Shown here: one piece after another, positions 1 to 8,155 of the stretch
Position numbering within the stretch: the stretch's first letter is position 1
How the letters are laid out: every line of letters starts with the position of its first letter
Assembly: GCA_949841365.1 (NCBI GenBank)
Contig: CATKZI010000001.1
Span: forward strand, 248,001-312,000
Source: an uncultured Candidatus Melainabacteria bacterium
GTDB lineage: Bacteria; Cyanobacteriota; Vampirovibrionia; Gastranaerophilales; Gastranaerophilaceae
Length of the DNA: 64,000 nucleotides
Direction: 5' to 3'
Notes under the pieces: generated by a model
The model's database searches: none
The model's input: only the letters and a program-made list of their open reading frames with translations
Told to the model about the DNA's origin: nothing
Position numbers and translations under genes: made by a program

Positions 1-41
1 ATAAAATAATCTTTTTCATTTTAATATTATATACACAAATT

Positions 42-1721
42 TTAATTTTGCATATAGTTCTTTTGATTATTTTCATCATCCAACAAAAAATTATTCGCGT
101 TTTCTATTCCGTATTGTTCCAGTGCGAATTTGAAGCATTCTAACCAATCTATACGCTCTTCTACTTCAGGAACTTGTGCAAAAGAACGGACGACTTCAAA
201 CAACTCTTTTAAGCGAAGTTTACGCTCAAATGAGGCTTTCCTGTCACCGTAACGGTAAACATAATTGGCATTTCTGACTTCATCATCAACTTCAAGAAAA
301 CAAGTTTTCCCGTGGTCATTAACCCCGATTAACTCTCTGCCAAGCTTGAAGTATGAAATAATTTCAGCAGTTTTTTCAACCATAGGAACAATAATTTTAC
401 GGTTAATTGCATCTAAAATCATGTTCAACCGAGCTTCCTGACCGCTCACTGAGTAATTAAGCTCAGTTGCGGTACGTTCGGCAGATTGAAGGTTTCCTGC
501 CATGTTTTTGAAAATTCCGGTTGCGCTTTCAATCGTAGATTTGAAGTAATTCAAGAAATCCCAGCCGACCATTGCTTTATCAAAGCTTAAAGGCATTGGA
601 GCTGTCGGCATTAATGCTGAATCATATTCAATGATTTTGCCCGGTCTTACATCCTGTTGACCTTTAAAACATCCTTTTGGCGCAAGATAAGGAGGATTCA
701 TCATTAAAGCAAGTGCATCAATTTGTTTGTTCAAAATCGTAGATGCAAGACTGTTCAAAATCAACGCAACACGCAAAGGCGAAATACCTCTGCCTGTCTG
801 AGGTGATTCAATTATATTTGCATGGATAAACGGATTTATTACAAAGGGATTAACTTCACAGCGGATAATTTCACGTCTGCCCGCAACTGTAATTAATCTG
901 TTTTTCAACAATTTCCCGTCTGCAAGCTCAATATCTCCCCAAAATTCCAAAATCTCCAATTTATTACCGTCAATTCCATAATTTTCACTGTTTTTGTATT
1001 TTTTACCTGCCACCACTCCTTTCAAAATTTCCAATTTTCTTTCATCTAACAAATTATTTGATTTATCAGAAAACACTTCATCAAGCGTTACATAAGTTCT
1101 GTAAATTTTTGCACACTTATCCCAGTTATCGCGATTGTATTTGTCAAACACAAAATCCTCTGACTTAATATGTTTAACTTTTGCGTTGTCGTAAATCACT
1201 TTATCATCAAGAATAAAATTATTTTTATCTGGATATAATTCCTGTTCTTCTTTTGTTTTAACACGTCTTACAGACTTAATCTTTGTTTCCCAGCCGACAA
1301 AAAGCGTTGCCTCGCCCGTTTCAACAATTCCGTCAATAACTTTTTCAATCTCATCTTCAATATTCATTTGCTCAAAAGTATTTACAAGCATTGCTTTCTG
1401 TCTGTTTGCAAAACTTTGCGTCTGCGGGGTAGTTCCCGAAACATCAAACATTGCATCAGGGTGAGAATATAAATTCTCACTGATATGAGATTTTAAAGTC
1501 TGTGCAAGTTCATAAATATCGGGGAGTTCTATTCTGCTGTCCCAGCCGTTAATTTTCGGCACATCAGAGTTATAAATCGCATCTCTGATAAGTTTCATAT
1601 CCGTAAGCTGTAAACTCCTTTGATCATTAAATTTGTCGTATTTTTCAACAATACTGCTAACAAGAAATTTCTCATCAATATCTGATAGATTTTGTGTTAA
1701 ATCTTCTGCTTCAATATACAT
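42..1721 (-). CDS. Phage portal protein
   Basis: Likely the dodecameric portal through which DNA enters the capsid. The protein is about 560 residues and has the family look: an N-terminal region with conserved acidic helices, a central part with RGISPLRVALILNSLAS and MMNPPYLAPKG segments, and a helical C-terminal half (ERTATELNYSVSGQEARLN) like the portal stem and crown. I chose ATG 1721 rather than the upstream in-frame codon at 1760 because it follows AAGAAAGGGATAAAA, a good ribosome-binding site. The start overlaps the stop of the upstream acetyltransferase gene by 11 bp, so translation is probably coupled. The gene ends 41 bp from the window edge. A possible next start (ATG at 17-19, minus strand) is cut by the edge; the large terminase is expected nearby but is not seen. 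Confidence 0.8.
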   Translation of the reverse strand: MYIEAEDLTQNLSDIDEKFLVSSIVEKYDKFNDQRSLQLTDMKLIRDAIYNSDVPKINGWDSRIELPDIYELAQTLKSHISENLYSHPDAMFDVSGTTPQTQSFANRQKAMLVNTFEQMNIEDEIEKVIDGIVETGEATLFVGWETKIKSVRRVKTKEEQELYPDKNNFILDDKVIYDNAKVKHIKSEDFVFDKYNRDNWDKCAKIYRTYVTLDEVFSDKSNNLLDERKLEILKGVVAGKKYKNSENYGIDGNKLEILEFWGDIELADGKLLKNRLITVAGRREIIRCEVNPFVINPFIHANIIESPQTGRGISPLRVALILNSLASTILNKQIDALALMMNPPYLAPKGCFKGQQDVRPGKIIEYDSALMPTAPMPLSFDKAMVGWDFLNYFKSTIESATGIFKNMAGNLQSAERTATELNYSVSGQEARLNMILDAINRKIIVPMVEKTAEIISYFKLGRELIGVNDHGKTCFLEVDDEVRNANYVYRYGDRKASFERKLRLKELFEVVRSFAQVPEVEERIDWLECFKFALEQYGIENANNFLLDDENNQKNYMQN

Positions 1722-2220
1722 TTTTATCCCTTTCTTTATTTCTGCAGGAATACACTTCAATATCCTGCAATTTGTTATTTCTTAAAGTTTCACCTCTCAG
1801 TAGAGCTTCTTTTTCAAACCCAACTGATTTTAATAAAGTTTTTACCCGAAAATTTTCAGGATAAACGAGCGCCTTAATCTTTTCAAACCTGTATTTTTCA
1901 AAGCAATGTTCAAGAAAAATCCGCGCGCAAATTTTTGTGTAATCACCCCAAAAGCGTTTATCAAAACAAGTTGTAAGTTCTGCACTGTGCAGTTTTTCAT
2001 CATTGCCCCTAAAATTGTCGAGATAAACAAACCCACTCACAAAATCACCCTCGACAATTACAAAAAACAAAGAGTTGTTTATAAGATTTACAAAATAATC
2101 AAAAATCGGCAAACCGTTTTGCGCATAATCGTCATCCAAAAATTTCGAATATTTTATGTATAAAAATAAAGCCTGCTCAAAATAAGCAGGTTTCTCAAAC
2201 GGATGTAAAAATTTCGGCAT
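1711..2220 (-). CDS. GNAT-family acetyltransferase in phage block
   Basis: A 169-residue protein with a GNAT-like fold pattern: a central strand with FVIVEGDFVSGFVYLDNF, then FWGDYTKICARIFLEHCF for the acetyl-CoA helix region, and a typical C-terminal ending (ALVYPENFRVKTLLKSVGFEKEALLRGE), which in GNATs carries the late alpha-helix and 'GFEKEG' strand. The acceptor substrate is unknown. Acetyltransferases of this kind often sit near portal genes in phages of gut bacteria. It is 3 bp downstream of the next gene and overlaps the portal start, so it belongs to the same transcript. Confidence 0.7.
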   Translation of the reverse strand: MPKFLHPFEKPAYFEQALFLYIKYSKFLDDDYAQNGLPIFDYFVNLINNSLFFVIVEGDFVSGFVYLDNFRGNDEKLHSAELTTCFDKRFWGDYTKICARIFLEHCFEKYRFEKIKALVYPENFRVKTLLKSVGFEKEALLRGETLRNNKLQDIEVYSCRNKERDKNVY

Positions 2221-2223
2221 CTT

Positions 2224-2574
2224 TTAAAATTCCGCCTTTTCAAATTTCACATACGCATCATCTGTTGTAAAAGCGCTCAATTCACCTTTCAGCATGCTTT
2301 GTCTGACACTGTTTTGAAGTCCTATCAAAGCTTCTGCCTGAATACCGTTGATAAAACTTTCACATTTTGTATTTCTGTTGAAATACCTGTAAACAGAATT
2401 TTTTGAAAAAATCATCTCTCTTGGGAGCTCTTTAATCTCTGTGTAAACTTTTTTGTGCGGTTTTTGTTTTGCTTTTTCCAAATCCGCCATAAATTCTTTT
2501 TCGATTTTCATTTTAATCAAATCGTCTAAAGATGCGTTGTTCAAAAGCATCTGTTCTGCATCGTTGTTTTTCAT
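2224..2574 (-). CDS. Hypothetical phage protein, 116 aa
   Basis: I do not recognise a family. The protein is charged and mostly helical, with a Lys-rich N-terminal half and a segment SVYRYFNRNTKCESFINGIQAEAL in the middle. No signal peptide or membrane segment is seen. Translation starts at an ATG preceded by GCAGAAAGGGTAAAAAA, the end of a repeat that also occurs before other start codons here. The 3-bp gap to the acetyltransferase gene implies the same operon. Position between small terminase and portal suggests a virion-morphogenesis or connector role, but that is only inference. Confidence 0.6.
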   Translation of the reverse strand: MKNNDAEQMLLNNASLDDLIKMKIEKEFMADLEKAKQKPHKKVYTEIKELPREMIFSKNSVYRYFNRNTKCESFINGIQAEALIGLQNSVRQSMLKGELSAFTTDDAYVKFEKAEF

Positions 2575-2672
2575 TTTTTTACCCTTTCTGCCGATTTTAG
2601 TCGGACTTATTATTCTTTGGTTAGTCGCTTACGCTCCCCCTTTTACCCTTTCCGCCGATATTGGTTCGACTT
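2575..2672 (-). repeat. Tandem copies of an RBS-bearing leader repeat
   Basis: Read on the minus strand, this leader contains two related units. The first runs GTCGAACCAATATCGGCGG then AAAGGGTAAAA; the second runs GTCCGACTAAAATCGGC then AGAAAGGGTAAAAAAATG. Between them lies GGGGGAGCGTAAGCGACTAACC, related to repeats at 36544 and 63508. The AAAGGG at the end of the second unit serves as ribosome-binding site for the gene starting at 2574. Confidence 0.6.
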
Positions 2673-2700
2673 TCTATTAAACAAAATTACATAATAAAAC

Positions 2701-2733
2701 CCTCTCCCTAACCCTCTCCCTAGGAGAGGGAAC
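2701..2733. repeat. CCCTCTCC palindromic dispersed repeat
   Basis: CCCTCTCCCTAA is followed by CCCTCTCCCTAGGAGAGGG, which contains a palindrome around CTCTCCCTAGGAGAG. Repeats of this sequence type (GAGAGGGTTAGGGAGAGGG) are known as scattered elements in many bacterial genomes. Here it sits in the leader of the 2224-2574 gene, next to the RBS-bearing repeat. Confidence 0.6.
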
Positions 2734-2766
2734 AAAGTGAATATCATCAATCGTTCGTTCCCCCCT

Positions 2767-2844
2767 TTACCCTTTAGGCTTTTTCATCATATCATTTGCC
2801 TGAGCACATAATTCTTTGTACTCATTTGCACTAATTTGTGCCAT
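2767..2844 (-). CDS. Small protein, 25 aa, strong RBS
   Basis: A short open frame encoding MAQISANEYKELCAQANDMM plus KKPKG. It is preceded by AAAAAAAGGAGGTATAA directly before the ATG, a strong and well-spaced Shine-Dalgarno sequence that makes chance unlikely. The peptide is soluble and helical, with a basic tail and no membrane segment. It lies just after a terminator that ends the upstream gene. Function unknown; it could be a small phage regulator or a leader peptide. Confidence 0.5.
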   Translation of the reverse strand: MAQISANEYKELCAQANDMMKKPKG

Positions 2845-2868
2845 TTATACCTCCTTTTTTTCATTACA

Positions 2869-2896
2869 ATAAAACCGCTTTCAAAAAGCGGTTTTA
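2869..2896 (-). terminator. Intrinsic terminator
   Basis: The arms AAAACCGCTTT and AAAGCGGTTTT flank a CAA loop, with a T-rich flank on both strands. It sits about 20 bp past the stop of the 2915-3379 gene and can stop transcription in either direction. Confidence 0.8.
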
Positions 2897-2914
2897 TTAA
2901 TATAATTTTATTTA

Positions 2915-3379
2915 TTATTTCCTTGTTGTTACTGAAATTTGAAATATATCTTTATTATTTCTAAATGAACTGCCTATACCCACATCTATTTCATCATAAC
3001 GTTCATAGCCCAAGTACACACTAAATTGCATTTCATCCACATTCATACCTTCGCGAAACGGCAACGGCTCAACGGATAATATTATCTCTTTTACTTTTTC
3101 ATTAAAATATTTATTTTGATAAGTTGATATCTCCATATCCTTGATTTCGCCATCACGAGTTAAGAAAAATCTGTATGATGCACCCATGCCTCGAAGTCGA
3201 AACATCTTTTTTGCTTCCAAGGCTTCTTTCAACTTAGCGCCATAAGCTTCCATATAACCCCAATATATAGGATTGGTTTCTCTAGTAAGTTCATAACCGC
3301 ATCCATTTGGTGGTATCTCTTCACCAAACACTAACGGACAAAATATTAGACATATTAATAATAACAAAAACTTTTTCAT
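2915..3379 (-). CDS. Exported protein with TonB C-terminal-like domain
   Basis: A 154-residue protein with a clear N-terminal signal peptide (MKKFLLLLICLIFCPLVFG, cleavage probably near VFG-EE). The mature part resembles the TonB C-terminal/TonB-like fold: RFFLTRDGEIKDMEIS and a following helix (NEKVKEIILSV) then PLPFREGMN, as in free-standing TonB_C proteins. It probably acts in the envelope. It sits inside the phage block but is bounded downstream by its own terminator, so it may be an accessory (moron-like) gene rather than a virion gene. No TonB box, TM-Pro-rich linker or partner ExbBD is visible. Confidence 0.6.
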   Translation of the reverse strand: MKKFLLLLICLIFCPLVFGEEIPPNGCGYELTRETNPIYWGYMEAYGAKLKEALEAKKMFRLRGMGASYRFFLTRDGEIKDMEISTYQNKYFNEKVKEIILSVEPLPFREGMNVDEMQFSVYLGYERYDEIDVGIGSSFRNNKDIFQISVTTRK

Positions 3380-3394
3380 GAACTCATAATATAT

Positions 3395-3829
3395 CTATAT
3401 CTTACTATCGTCAAGGTTAGAAATTGTAATAATTTTTGCCTGTTTGTAATTTTCCTCGGGCTTATCCGTATAAAATCCAAGGTATTTGCAAAGACTTTCA
3501 AGAGCTTTCAAGCCGGCTGAGGTATCACGAAGTTTCTTCTTACCGGTTAAGCAACCCTCTTTATCCAAAATATCTTCTTCTTCAAGTGAAAATTCGGCAA
3601 TTTGCAATAATTTTTGTATCACATAACCCTTGTTAACACGAAGTGAAGAAATTTGAGTTTTCAATTGCAATCTGATTTCTTTTATTACATTCTCATTTGA
3701 CAAAAGTTCAGATGCTGTTGTTTTCAAATCTTTGGATTTATAACCGGCTTTTTGCGCCGAAAGCTCACCATTTAAGGTCTTTATATATTCTGTTACGAAT
3801 TTTTTCTGTTGTTGAGTTAGTTGTTTCAT
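3395..3829 (-). CDS. Phage terminase small subunit
   Basis: Recognises phage DNA and starts packaging with the large terminase. The 144-residue protein opens with LTQQQKKFVTEYIKTLNGE followed by SAQKAGYKSKDLKTTASELL, the classic N-terminal DNA-binding HTH pattern of the terminase_2 family. A central helical region (RVNKGYVIQKLLQIAEF) and a C-terminal part (TSAGLKALESLCKYLGFYTDK) match the usual layout and length. It lies 15 bp upstream of the TonB-like gene and downstream of the adaptor gene on the same strand. Confidence 0.8.
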   Translation of the reverse strand: MKQLTQQQKKFVTEYIKTLNGELSAQKAGYKSKDLKTTASELLSNENVIKEIRLQLKTQISSLRVNKGYVIQKLLQIAEFSLEEEDILDKEGCLTGKKKLRDTSAGLKALESLCKYLGFYTDKPEENYKQAKIITISNLDDSKI

Positions 3830-3941
3830 TTATGTACTTTTCTTAACAATTCTTTGTATTATTTGTATTTTCTGAAAATAAATTGTATAATAATCATGCT
3901 ATTTATATTTCGGCTAGTGTAAATCTTAACAGGAGGGGAAA

Positions 3942-4025
3942 ATGAATTTTAAACTTCCTGTTTTTTTTGCGAGCGTGCCGCTCGACCCGCCACATTGGGC
4001 ATTGTATAAATTTTACAGATTTTGA
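3942..4025 (+). CDS. Possible small ORF, 27 aa, opposite strand
   Basis: On the plus strand, AACAGGAGGGGAAAATG gives a strong ribosome-binding site and start. The 27-residue frame begins MNFKLPVFF and then runs through the dispersed GAGCGTGCCGCTC repeat, ending KFYRF. A TATAAT-like box (TTGTATAATAATC) lies about 50 bp upstream. It may be an original small gene disrupted by a repeat insertion, or a chance frame. It is the only plus-strand candidate in the phage block. Confidence 0.3.
   Translation: MNFKLPVFFASVPLDPPHWALYKFYRF
3971..4000 (+). repeat. Dispersed repeat R1, copy a
   Basis: GAGCGTGCCGCTC is a perfect inverted repeat (GAGCG-TGC-CGCTC) and is followed by GACCCGCCACATTGGG. Related copies are at 44740 (plus) and in the prepilin leader near 11522-11556 (minus). 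The GC content is far above the surroundings. Confidence 0.6.
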
Positions 4026-4087
4026 TATCGCATTTTAGATTTGATTGTGAGCGCTACCGTTTAATGCGAGCGGGAGATACGAGAAAA

Positions 4088-4726
4088 TTACCTTCGATAC
4101 ATTCTAACCGACGGCGTTTCATCAATACTCGGGCAAATTTTTGAACGCATATTTGCTAAAGCATCTTTATACATGCTCATCCAGTAACTGAAGCGAACAT
4201 GCTGAGGGTTGCCTTTCAAACGCATACATGCTCCATAAACCAGTAACGGTTCAACAAACGGCTCAGGAATAAGCGATGTATCCTCTGCATCTTCCAGCGC
4301 AAATTTTTCCTTGTTGTCAGATGATTTTGCACAATTTTTTGTATAATAAAGAACTTCTATCTTTTTCTCTTTACTAAACATTGGCAGTAAAATCTTATCA
4401 TTATACAAACTATAAGTATTTTGAGGTTGAGAATTAACAAAAAATTTCTCAAAATCTTCATAATAATCAAATTTAACCCCGTCAGCAATAAGTGCTTCTA
4501 TTCTGCCGTCAATTGTATTTTCAAGTTCGCAGGTATTTTTAGGCAGAGTTAACTCTGTTTTGCGCTGTAAAAAATTCCACCTGTCAGAATTACAAATCTC
4601 GGCATTTAATACATTGATAATATTTTTTAGTTTTTTATGATCGTTTTTGGTAAGCTCAGCAAACGCATTAACCTGTTTATAATTAAGCTCTACCAAACAT
4701 TTATTTACAAGTTCAAGATAGTTCAT
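4088..4726 (-). CDS. Phage head-tail adaptor / tail tubular A-like protein
   Basis: Probably the adaptor that joins portal to tail, like P22 gp4 or T7 gp11. The 212-residue protein starts MNYLELVNKCLVELNY, then has a long helix pair, the segment DRWNFLQRKTELTLPKNTCE, and a C-terminal helical part (VEPLLVYGACMRLKGN), the usual order for this family of podovirus adaptors. ATG 4726 was chosen over the codon at 4750 because the latter lies within the leader repeat; 4726 follows CGGAAAGGGTGAAAAGA. Family assignment rests on pattern and context only. Confidence 0.55.
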   Translation of the reverse strand: MNYLELVNKCLVELNYKQVNAFAELTKNDHKKLKNIINVLNAEICNSDRWNFLQRKTELTLPKNTCELENTIDGRIEALIADGVKFDYYEDFEKFFVNSQPQNTYSLYNDKILLPMFSKEKKIEVLYYTKNCAKSSDNKEKFALEDAEDTSLIPEPFVEPLLVYGACMRLKGNPQHVRFSYWMSMYKDALANMRSKICPSIDETPSVRMYRR

Positions 4727-4805
4727 TCTTTTCACCCTTTCCGCCGACATTGGTTCGACTTTTTATACTCCCGCCAGAGGCTAAAGCCTCCGTTTTTTAC
4801 CCTTT
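4727..4805 (-). repeat. RBS-bearing leader repeat with GAGGC palindrome
   Basis: Minus-strand order: GGAAAGGGTAAAAAA, then CGGAGGCTTTAGCCTCTGG (a hairpin repeat also at 22010 and 34949), then GTCGAACCAATGTCGGCGG and AAAGGGTGAAAAGAATG. The second AAAGGG is the ribosome-binding site of the adaptor gene. The composite looks like two stacked copies of the element before 2574. Confidence 0.6.
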
Positions 4806-4867
4806 CCACTTTCAAGAAAGAACAGCCTAAAAAGACTGCTCTTTCCCAAAAGATTTTTTAGAATTTG

Positions 4868-5464
4868 CTATTTTATAAGCCCTTTTCTCAACTGGTCCAT
4901 AATCGCACGTTCGTGCTTAGCAAATTCAGCACCACTCATTTTACCGATTTGTTCACGAGTAAAAACCAAATTTTGTGCACCGTCAGAAACTGAATTTTGT
5001 GCATTTGCACGCAATCTTTGTTTTGCGGATTCGTTTTCGCTGTTTAATGTTTTTTCGTGTTCTTGTGCTCTCAAATATTTATCGACTGCGGAATTTTCGA
5101 TTTTTTCCACTAATGCTGATATTTTTGAGATTTCATCATCATCAAAATCGACATTTGCCTGTTTCAAATAATCAAAAACATCAATTCTACCATCCTGATT
5201 AAAGAATTCAGGAGTTGGCATAACTTTCGGCTGTACCGGTTGAGGAGTTTGGACATTTTGAGCTGTGTTGTACTTTTCAAACGCCTTTTGAGTAATGTAA
5301 TTCACTAAATTGTGTCCTTGCTCTTGTGTCATAGCTCCTGTTTGTACAAGGTTTTCAATTAATTTAACATCTTGAATAACTCTCTGCTTAATGCTTTGAG
5401 CTTCATCAACAATTGCCGGATTTTGATTATCGGCTTGAGATGAAATATTTTCGATATTATTCAT
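4868..5464 (-). CDS. Phage capsid scaffolding-like protein
   Basis: A 198-residue, Gln/Glu/Asn-rich helical protein. The N-terminal part is polar (MNNIENISSQADNQNPAIV), followed by helix-forming stretches and a Pro-rich linker (TPQPVQPKVMPTPEF). The C-terminal end FTREQIGKMSGAEFAKHERA resembles the common ending of phage scaffolding proteins. ATG 5464 is chosen because GGAGGCAGAAAAAT precedes it; the longer reading frame from 5539 would run through the upstream gene. The start overlaps the upstream stop by 8 bp. Adjacent capsid gene supports the call. Confidence 0.6.
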   Translation of the reverse strand: MNNIENISSQADNQNPAIVDEAQSIKQRVIQDVKLIENLVQTGAMTQEQGHNLVNYITQKAFEKYNTAQNVQTPQPVQPKVMPTPEFFNQDGRIDVFDYLKQANVDFDDDEISKISALVEKIENSAVDKYLRAQEHEKTLNSENESAKQRLRANAQNSVSDGAQNLVFTREQIGKMSGAEFAKHERAIMDQLRKGLIK

Positions 5465-5696
5465 ATTTTTCTGCCTCCATATATTGAACCGCAAATTCCA
5501 CCGCATCATCAATAAAAGACGATAATAACAATGAAACAAGCAGTTTGAAAGGAGCAGGCACAGGAATATATTTGGTAATATATTCTACTGCCATTTTCTT
5601 CTTCTGCTGTCCTTTACAGCTTCCAAGAGTTTCCTCAGCCATAACAACAGCTGATTTTGCAAGCTCCTTTATTTTTATTCTTAAATTGTTAAGCAT
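5457..5696 (-). CDS. Small phage protein, possible LL-H-type holin
   Basis: A 79-residue protein with amphipathic helices: AVVMAEETLGSCKGQQKKKM followed by AVEYITKYIPVPAPFKLLVS and a C-terminal LLSSFIDDAVEFAVQYM. The pattern 'AEE.LG...G..KK..A..YI' followed by 'IDDAVEF' resembles the C-terminal domain of LL-H family phage holins. The N-terminal membrane helix typical of them is missing, so the role is uncertain; it could equally be a capsid accessory protein. It lies 8 bp after the capsid gene and overlaps the scaffold gene. Confidence 0.45.
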   Translation of the reverse strand: MLNNLRIKIKELAKSAVVMAEETLGSCKGQQKKKMAVEYITKYIPVPAPFKLLVSLLLSSFIDDAVEFAVQYMEAEKYE

Positions 5697-5704
5697 TTAA
5701 CCTC

Positions 5705-6598
5705 CTATGCAGTCGGTTTGCTTACGACCATTTTCGCTAACGCTTTAGGCTGAACGGTTTTTGCTCCGTATAAATACAAGCCTCTAACCAAATCAGAGAA
5801 GCTGTCTTTGTCACGCAAAGATTCAATTTTAGCTAATTGTGAAGCGAAAGTGATTGCTTCATTTGTACCTGCAAGTACATAGAATTTGCCGTCAACTGCT
5901 GTTAGGTTAGTGCTTACTAAAACGTCCATGCCTGCAATTCTGCCGATTGCGCCTTCTCTTAATGTTTCATCGGCTACATTGTGCGCACCGATAAATTCAG
6001 TACTTTGAAGCAAATATGATTCAATTGTCGGGTTAATAACTACCCATGGTCTTACTCCTGTTGATACCGCATCTGAATTTTTCAAACATAATGCAAGTTT
6101 TACAAATTGAGAGTAAATTGTAGATTTATCAAGAGAAACAGGAGTTGTATCAGAACCTACAACATTGCCTGTTGCAACATTTGCATGCATTGATAAAAGG
6201 TAAGCATCTTGAACTTCTTCAATAGCTTTTTTAGCATTTTTAAGATGAGCTTCCATAATGTCTGAGTTTGCCTGAACCTGAGCAACATCATTAATTTTGA
6301 ACGCAAAGAATTTTTTCTGGTCGATAACCAAATCCATTGAAGTCGGTTCTAATTCGCTGTAAGAAATTGAATCACTGCCCAAAGTTGAAATAGAAACTTC
6401 TGCCGGAGTAATAATTTTTACTTTATCACCCTGATTTCTAATTTCGCCTTCCCAATTTCTGTTAACACATTGAAGCATTACACATTCTTTTTCTAAAATA
6501 TTGTTTAACTTTTGGCTCCAAATTTCAGGAATAAATGCCGAATAAGCATTTGTAGATGTAGTAGTTGTTGTTGGTGTTGATGGTGTTTCGTCTGCCAT
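5705..6598 (-). CDS. Phage major capsid protein
   Basis: A 297-residue coat protein. The short Thr-rich N-terminus is followed by AYSAFIPEIWSQKLNNILEK, then NWEGEIRNQGDKVKIITPAE, a pattern common to P22-coat-like HK97-fold capsid proteins from gut phages. DLVIDQKKFFAFKINDVAQ matches the P-domain strand and helix, and the C-terminal part (MDVLVSTNLTAVDGKFYVLAGT) matches the A-domain. RBS is GAAAGGAAAAGAAAAATG. It is transcribed before, not after, the scaffold gene, which is unusual. Confidence 0.8.
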   Translation of the reverse strand: MADETPSTPTTTTTSTNAYSAFIPEIWSQKLNNILEKECVMLQCVNRNWEGEIRNQGDKVKIITPAEVSISTLGSDSISYSELEPTSMDLVIDQKKFFAFKINDVAQVQANSDIMEAHLKNAKKAIEEVQDAYLLSMHANVATGNVVGSDTTPVSLDKSTIYSQFVKLALCLKNSDAVSTGVRPWVVINPTIESYLLQSTEFIGAHNVADETLREGAIGRIAGMDVLVSTNLTAVDGKFYVLAGTNEAITFASQLAKIESLRDKDSFSDLVRGLYLYGAKTVQPKALAKMVVSKPTA

Positions 6599-6645
6599 TT
6601 TTCTTTTCCTTTCTTTTTCATTACTAAATTATATGAGTGGTGTTT

Positions 6646-8154
6646 TTAATCATCGTTATAGATTTCTCTGAATTGCAAACCTATAATCGCACAGGATTGC
6701 GTAATCCCGTCTCCCTGAATACAAAGCTGTATTGAATAATTTGATTCCGAAATTTCAGCTTTTTCCATAGTGTCCTTATTTATAGACCACACAGGAACTG
6801 ATGCATTATCAAGTGTCCAATGACAAGGCATACCCTCAGGTGTATTATCATCAGCCCAGATTAAATGTTCTTGATGAATTGAATAAATCCTTTCAATATC
6901 ATCAGAATATTCGCTGTCATAATCCTTATAAACAGAAAAATCAAAATCATTATCATATTCCGTATCCAAAAGAAAATAAAATTCATCAATCATTTTCCTG
7001 TGGTGCGGTGAAGTTATCGCCAGAAATGGAGATTTCCACATGAATTTAATCGGACTACCGTTGAAAGTTGTTCCAAAATCTTCTTTATATATCTTCCCGC
7101 TCTTGTCTGCGGTAAAAATATACCCGTCATAAACACAAGCCGTAATAATGTTTTGCGGAATTACACGTTTATACCAAGATTTATTGACGTAGTCATTTAT
7201 CCAAACAGTATTTAAATAATCATTTCCGTTATACGGGAAGAAATACCAAATCTGGTTTTTCTTTTCATAATGAAGACCTATAGCCTTCTCCAAGTTCATA
7301 AAAGATGAAAATTCTGACTTAATTTTTAAAGAAATTTCACTTCCCAACTGAATTTGATTAAGTTCTCCAACCTGTTCAAGGGCAAAAATTCCATTGCTCA
7401 AAAAATACTGTTTATTTTCAATATTGACAATTGCCCCCGAGCCGACAGCCCCTTTATCCGCAAACGGTACAATTGCGAAATCATCAGGAGATGTTCCTGT
7501 CAAAAGATACACACTGTCTTTTTTATAAACTGCAAGATAATCTTTATAAGGTTTCAATGCAGTAATTGAACCTGTATCGGTATGGAATTCGTTAATATAT
7601 CCGGCATCTCCTTCTTCGGTAAAATTATCATAAGTTCCCAGCGCCGAATAGTAAATTGTCGCATCTTTTGCAACCCATACCCTGCCTTTATAAACAGCAA
7701 ATTCACCATTGACAATGACATCACCGTTCAACTCTTTTAAATTGCAATCTACAACATCATAAGCGGCATTATTTTTTATATAAAATAAACCGTCACTTTC
7801 ACTCATTATAAGAGTACCGTTTAAGAAATTTAAAAATTTCGGAGATTTTCCCGTAAGCGTTTTATTAACTTCAGTTGTCAGACCTTTTGACTCATCATGA
7901 ATATAAACTTTTCCCGACACTGTTGTAATAACAAGTTTACACTTGTCATAAGCAGACATTTCAGAAAGTCCGGTAATTTCTTCATTGATATCCAAAAACA
8001 AAGAATTGCCATTTTGTTTGACAATTCCTCTGTTTTGAAATATTTCGACATTTTGCGAATCCGCCCAATAAACCTTTTTAGTATCAATGCCAAGTTCTGT
8101 TTTTGTCAGTGCCTGATTAATCCCGCCTGCCAGATTGTAATAAGCTGTTTCCAT
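6646..8154 (-). CDS. Phage tail hub/nozzle-like beta-propeller protein
   Basis: A 502-residue, strand-rich protein. It begins METAYYNLAGGINQALTKTE, a 'GG(I/L)N' opening typical of podovirus proteins such as tail tubular B and P22 gp10-like nozzle proteins. Repeated strand-turn-strand blades follow (KGRVWVAKDATIYYSALGTY; KPYKDYLAVYKKDSVYLLTG; VYDGYIFTADKSGKIYKED). The C-terminal part is a beta sandwich-like region. The beta-propeller call is inferred from these repeats. RBS is AAGGGGAAAATAATATG. It is 1 bp from the amidase stop, so co-translated. Confidence 0.55.
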   Translation of the reverse strand: METAYYNLAGGINQALTKTELGIDTKKVYWADSQNVEIFQNRGIVKQNGNSLFLDINEEITGLSEMSAYDKCKLVITTVSGKVYIHDESKGLTTEVNKTLTGKSPKFLNFLNGTLIMSESDGLFYIKNNAAYDVVDCNLKELNGDVIVNGEFAVYKGRVWVAKDATIYYSALGTYDNFTEEGDAGYINEFHTDTGSITALKPYKDYLAVYKKDSVYLLTGTSPDDFAIVPFADKGAVGSGAIVNIENKQYFLSNGIFALEQVGELNQIQLGSEISLKIKSEFSSFMNLEKAIGLHYEKKNQIWYFFPYNGNDYLNTVWINDYVNKSWYKRVIPQNIITACVYDGYIFTADKSGKIYKEDFGTTFNGSPIKFMWKSPFLAITSPHHRKMIDEFYFLLDTEYDNDFDFSVYKDYDSEYSDDIERIYSIHQEHLIWADDNTPEGMPCHWTLDNASVPVWSINKDTMEKAEISESNYSIQLCIQGDGITQSCAIIGLQFREIYNDD

Positions 8155-8155
8155 A

